Assembly: GCA_017428945.1 (NCBI GenBank)
Contig: JAFRPW010000039.1
Span: forward strand, 1-64,000
Direction: 5' to 3'
From: Bacteroidales bacterium
GTDB taxonomy: Bacteria > Bacteroidota > Bacteroidia > Bacteroidales > UBA932
DNA length: 64,000 nt
The stretch's first letter is position 1, and the number at the start of each line of letters is the position of its first letter. Below the pieces are notes generated by a model. That model made no database searches and was not told the origin of the DNA. It saw nothing but the letters and a program-made list of their open reading frames with translations. This document shows positions 60,730 to 64,000 of the stretch, in pieces. A program made the position numbers and the translations under genes.

Positions 60730-62055
60730 ATGAAAAAGATCCTTGTTATCGCCGCCGCAGTGCTGGCAATGGCTTCCTGCTGCAAGAAGCAGAGCCCCCA
60801 TCCGGAGTGGACATACAGCTCCGTAGTTTACGAAGTGAATATCCGCCAGTTCTCGCCGGAAGGCACTTTTGCAGGCGTTGAAGCCCAGCTTCCCCGCCTG
60901 AAAGAGCTTGGCGTGGACGTCCTCTGGCTCATGCCCATGTACGAGATAGGCACCGTAGAGCGCAAGGGCAGCCTTGGCTCCTACTATGCAATATCGGACT
61001 ACAAGAAGGTGAATCCGGAGTTCGGCACCATGGACGATTTCCAGAGCCTGCTGGATGCCGCACATGCGCTCGGGTTCAAGGTAATCCTTGACTGGGTGGC
61101 CAACCAGACCGCCCCGGACCACGTCTGGATGAGAGAAAAGCCCTCGGGATTCTACGAGAGAGACGCAGACGGCAACGCCATCTGGGAATACGACTGGACA
61201 GACACCCGCTCCCTCAACTATGAGAACCAGGAAGTCTGGTGGGCCCAGGACGATGCAATGCGTTTCTGGCTTGAGAAGGGGGTGGACGGCTTCCGCTGCG
61301 ACGCCGCCGGCGAGGTCCCTGCAGAATTCTGGAAGGGAATCCTCCCCAAGATGAATAAGGACTACCCTGACATTTACCTCCTTGCAGAGGCAGAACGCGA
61401 CAACCTGGCCGATCCCGCCGAGACCTTCGACGCCAACTACGCCTGGGAACTCCATCACCTTCTGAACAGCCTCTCACAGGGAAACAAGACAGTCCAGGAC
61501 CTCAAGGATTATGTTGCACGTGACCTGGAGCGCTTCGGGAAGCAGGCATTCCGCCTCACTTTCACCTCCAACCATGACGAGAATTCATGGGCCGGTACCG
61601 AGTTCGAGCGCGAGGGCATCTACGCCAACGCATGCGCAGTCCTCTGCTTCACGCTCCCCGGCAGCCAGCCGCTCATCTATACCGGTCAGGAGATTGGCCT
61701 GAACCGCCGTCTGGCCTTCTTCGAGAAAGATCCCATCACGGACTGGAGCGCCAACGAGTACACCTGCTTCTGGAAAAAGCTTGTTGAACTCAAGCATGGC
61801 AACCCCGCCCTTGCAGCCGGCGAGAGGGGAGGAGAGATAACCTGGTGGGAGGTTCCGGTTCCCGAGACCGTGGTCGCATTCTCACGTGAAGTGAAAGACA
61901 ACCAGGTAATTGTGATAGCCAACTTTGGCAAGGAACCCTACAACCCTGTATTCAACCTTCCCGGTGCTTACAAAAACCACTTCACCGGAGAGAATATAGA
62001 GAGCCCCTGCGAGCTTTCCATCGCTCCCGGAGAGTACGTTGTGATTACCAAGTAG
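60730..62055 (+). CDS. Short GH13 alpha-amylase-like lipoprotein
   Basis: This 441-residue GH13 enzyme has a lipobox (ASCC near residue 17) and the catalytic pattern GFRCDAAG, LLAEAERD and TSNHDENSW. It lacks the N-terminal domain of the preceding enzyme. It probably acts on short glucans left by the other two enzymes. It is the last gene of the glucan operon and converges on the acyl-ligase gene three bases away. Confidence 0.88.
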   Translation: MKKILVIAAAVLAMASCCKKQSPHPEWTYSSVVYEVNIRQFSPEGTFAGVEAQLPRLKELGVDVLWLMPMYEIGTVERKGSLGSYYAISDYKKVNPEFGTMDDFQSLLDAAHALGFKVILDWVANQTAPDHVWMREKPSGFYERDADGNAIWEYDWTDTRSLNYENQEVWWAQDDAMRFWLEKGVDGFRCDAAGEVPAEFWKGILPKMNKDYPDIYLLAEAERDNLADPAETFDANYAWELHHLLNSLSQGNKTVQDLKDYVARDLERFGKQAFRLTFTSNHDENSWAGTEFEREGIYANACAVLCFTLPGSQPLIYTGQEIGLNRRLAFFEKDPITDWSANEYTCFWKKLVELKHGNPALAAGERGGEITWWEVPVPETVVAFSREVKDNQVIVIANFGKEPYNPVFNLPGAYKNHFTGENIESPCELSIAPGEYVVITK

Positions 62056-62058
62056 GTA

Positions 62059-63687
62059 TTACTGATACAGATGCCTTTTGATACTCCCTTTGGCCGTGCG
62101 CTCGAAGGGAGTATCAACTATTTCTACGGAGAAGATCTGGCTGAAAAGGGGCAGTGAAACATTCGCCTTTGAGCGGATTTCCTCCGCTATGGCACTCTGG
62201 GCCTCTTCGTTTACCAGACGGTTTGCGGTCTCAGGGTCAAGGTAAACCATGGCGTAGATTTTTCCGCTTCGGGAAACCACCAGGCACTCCTTTACCACGT
62301 GGTTGCGCATTACCACCTGCTCCACTTCCTCCGGGTAGATGTTCTGGCCGGAGGCGCTCAGGATCAGGGCCTTGATGCGGCCGCGGATAAAGACGTTTCC
62401 GTCCTCGTCCATGATGCCGAGGTCTCCGGTGCGGAACCAGCCGTCATATGTTCGTGCGGCCATGTCCGCTTCAGGGTTCTTGTAGTAGCCTATGCACAGG
62501 TTGGGACCCTTTGTCTGGATCTCTCCCGGAACGCGTTCCGGATCCGGAGACGCAATCCTTACCTTGTGGATTGGCTTGCCGCATGAGCCGGGAACGTATT
62601 TGTCCGGATGCTCAAGGCAGATAAGGGGGCATGCCTCCGTCATTCCGTAACCTACGGCGCAGGGGATGCCAAGCTTGTGCAGGTCATTTTCCACCTCAAA
62701 GTTAAGAGGAGCTCCGCCCACGATAATATGCTTAATGCGGCCTCCCAGTTCTGCCAGAACCTTCTTTCCTACGGAGTTGTAGAACGCTATCCTGAGCCCC
62801 GGAACATTCCTGAGGGCTTTTGCAGAGCCCGTTCGCAGCTGCGGGGCTATGAGGTTGCCATACAGTTTCTCTATCACCAGCGGTACTGTGATAAGAAGCG
62901 CCGGTTTCACCTTCTGGAGTGAATCCAGAAGCAGTGACGGGGAAGGAATCTTTCCAAGGAAGTAGATAGTATAGCCGGTGCAGCATGGATAGATAAACTC
63001 CATTGCAAGGCCGTACATATGTGCCAGAGGCAGGTTGGAGACCAGCGTATCCGGTATGTTTCCTATGTTCTGCTGGCAGTACTCAACTATGTCCGACATT
63101 GCGTTGTAGGTGAGCATGACGCCCTTGGGGTCTCCGGAAGTGCCCGATGTATAGTTGATTATGGCGAGGTCCATGGGATTGTCCACCTCATATTCTACAC
63201 CGGCTGTGTCAAAGCCCTCCGGGAACAGCTCTGCAAAAAGTTTCTTGCGGGACGCCCATGCACTTTTAATCTTGTCCGTCCCCCAGAGCATGGAGTCCGA
63301 TTTGACATTTATGACTCCCTTGAGAAGCGGAGTGGAAGCAGGATCCATCTTCTTCCAGATATCGGCCTCGGTGATGAGCATGATGCTCTCCGAGTGGTTT
63401 GTAAGCTGGCTGATGCCCTCCGGTGTGAAGTCTGCAAGAATGGGGACGATGACGGCGCCGTAGGTGTTTACGGCAAGGAAGGAGATTGCCCACCTGGCCG
63501 AGCTTCTGGCACAGAGAGCAATTTTCTGCCCTTTCCGGACGCCTGCGGCTGCAAAAAAGATGTGATACTGTTCTATTGCGGCTGCAACTTCTCCGTAAGT
63601 ATACTCGGAGCCGCCGTAGTCGCAAAGTGCAGGGGTATCCGGACGCTCGTGAACCTGCTGTTCAAACTTCTTGAGGTACTGCTTCAT
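62059..63687 (-). CDS. AMP-dependent fatty-acyl ligase
   Basis: This 542-residue member of the ANL superfamily activates an acid with ATP. It has the P-loop YTSGTSGDPKGV near residue 185, VGYGMTEACP near residue 345, GWFRTGDLG near residue 415 and a C-terminal lysine in RTAKGSIKR. It resembles long-chain fatty acid-CoA ligases, but the true acid is unknown. ATG 63687 is chosen because the -7 box (TATATTTGC on the minus strand) lies at 63711-63719, over the longer frame's start. Confidence 0.88.
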   Translation of the reverse strand: MKQYLKKFEQQVHERPDTPALCDYGGSEYTYGEVAAAIEQYHIFFAAAGVRKGQKIALCARSSARWAISFLAVNTYGAVIVPILADFTPEGISQLTNHSESIMLITEADIWKKMDPASTPLLKGVINVKSDSMLWGTDKIKSAWASRKKLFAELFPEGFDTAGVEYEVDNPMDLAIINYTSGTSGDPKGVMLTYNAMSDIVEYCQQNIGNIPDTLVSNLPLAHMYGLAMEFIYPCCTGYTIYFLGKIPSPSLLLDSLQKVKPALLITVPLVIEKLYGNLIAPQLRTGSAKALRNVPGLRIAFYNSVGKKVLAELGGRIKHIIVGGAPLNFEVENDLHKLGIPCAVGYGMTEACPLICLEHPDKYVPGSCGKPIHKVRIASPDPERVPGEIQTKGPNLCIGYYKNPEADMAARTYDGWFRTGDLGIMDEDGNVFIRGRIKALILSASGQNIYPEEVEQVVMRNHVVKECLVVSRSGKIYAMVYLDPETANRLVNEEAQSAIAEEIRSKANVSLPLFSQIFSVEIVDTPFERTAKGSIKRHLYQ

Positions 63688-63710
63688 TATACCATAATAT
63701 AATACGGACT

Positions 63711-63719
63711 GCAAATATA
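63711..63719 (-). promoter_or_regulatory. -7 box of the acyl-ligase gene
   Basis: TATATTTGC on the minus strand is a full consensus match, 24 bp before ATG 63687. Confidence 0.65.
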
Positions 63720-63728
63720 CAAATAATT

Positions 63729-63998
63729 TTACGGACGTGAGAAGTCGGACGTACCTTTGAGTCCGGTGGTGCCGAAGTAGGCTTCCACGATGTTGCCCTT
63801 TACATATATACGCGTTCCGATGAGTTCGGGGTGGTCTACAAGATTCAGGGCCTCGCGGACTTTGCCGGAGGGCAGTTCGACGGCGACGCAGGATGCTTTT
63901 TCCGTTACCGATGAGCGGGATGCCATGGCAAGGTGAGTGCTCTTTGTGATTCCGCTTGTCTTTACGCTTTTCCCGTTGGCCGTGAGGTCTCCTCCCAC
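63729..63998 (-). CDS. C-terminal end of a DUF6359-like protein (partial)
   Basis: The last 89 or so residues of a protein that continues beyond the window edge. The end GTRIYVKGNIVEAYFGTTG followed by LKGTSDF resembles the DUF6359 pattern (an OB-fold-like domain seen in secreted Bacteroidales proteins). The true start is not in view. Function is unknown. Confidence 0.55.
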   Translation of the reverse strand: MGGDLTANGKSVKTSGITKSTHLAMASRSSVTEKASCVAVELPSGKVREALNLVDHPELIGTRIYVKGNIVEAYFGTTGLKGTSDFSRP

Positions 63999-64000
63999 TA

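Noticed and set aside
59977-61458. 493-residue minus-strand open frame opposite two GH13 genes
   Set aside because: It is an antisense shadow created by codon bias. The plus-strand frames carry all GH13 motifs.

Overview
This window is chromosomal DNA from a member of the Bacteroidales, probably an uncultured gut-type lineage of moderate GC. The signs are a complete Na+-translocating NADH:quinone reductase operon, a SusC/SusD starch-utilisation locus, repeated TAnnTTTG-type -7 boxes a short way upstream of start codons, no Shine-Dalgarno sequences, and many S-C lipobox lipoproteins. I see no phage structural genes, intact insertion sequence or CRISPR array. The species cannot be named from the sequence.

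Layout. 0-4.8 kb: tRNA-Phe, a serine/threonine symporter (sstT), a small outer-membrane barrel, and a porin-aspA operon. 4.8-9.7 kb: uvrA followed without a gap by a Stealth-type sugar-phosphate transferase and a family 2 glycosyltransferase. These converge, across a repeat-rich 314-bp gap, on a six-gene, tightly coupled lic-like operon (9.7-16.0 kb) that should make and transfer a CDP-activated amino alcohol. 16.1-19.5 kb: rfbC-rfbD and two fimbria-like lipoproteins. 19.5-25.2 kb: nqrABCDEF. 25.3-33.4 kb: an Omp85-type barrel, pcrA, an esterase, a glutamine synthetase, tRNA-Gly and hisS. 33.4-36.9 kb: an AT-rich accessory island (small winged-helix-like protein, lipoprotein, internally shortened RhuM, AAA ATPase) that ends beside initiator tRNA-Met. 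37.0-47.0 kb: housekeeping and small hypothetical genes, including a Fur-family regulator, SRP RNA, cdd, an RluA-type synthase, tRNA-Asp, recF, yebC and a membrane LytTR regulator. 47.1-62.1 kb: an eight-gene starch/glucan locus (MFS transporter, susC, susD, a seven-module SusE-like binder, SusG-like amylase, GH53 galactanase, SusA-like enzyme, another GH13). 62.1-64.0 kb: a fatty-acyl ligase and the end of a partial gene.

How it fits together. The glucan locus reads as a complete bind-cut-import system: SusD and the SusE-like lipoprotein capture polysaccharide, the SusG-like enzyme cuts it at the cell surface, SusC imports oligosaccharides, further GH13 enzymes finish them and the MFS carrier takes the sugars into the cytoplasm. 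A divergent LytTR regulator and three 21-bp-phased LytTR-type boxes in the shared promoter gap suggest control that differs from the classical SusR. The Stealth/GT2 and lic-like genes probably decorate a surface glycan. The two least ordinary items are that LytTR-glucan regulatory arrangement and the lic-like operon, which carries an opine-dehydrogenase-like gene and a YtcJ-like amidohydrolase not found in classical lic loci. Several palindromic repeat families occur, one of them inserted in frame inside uvrA.
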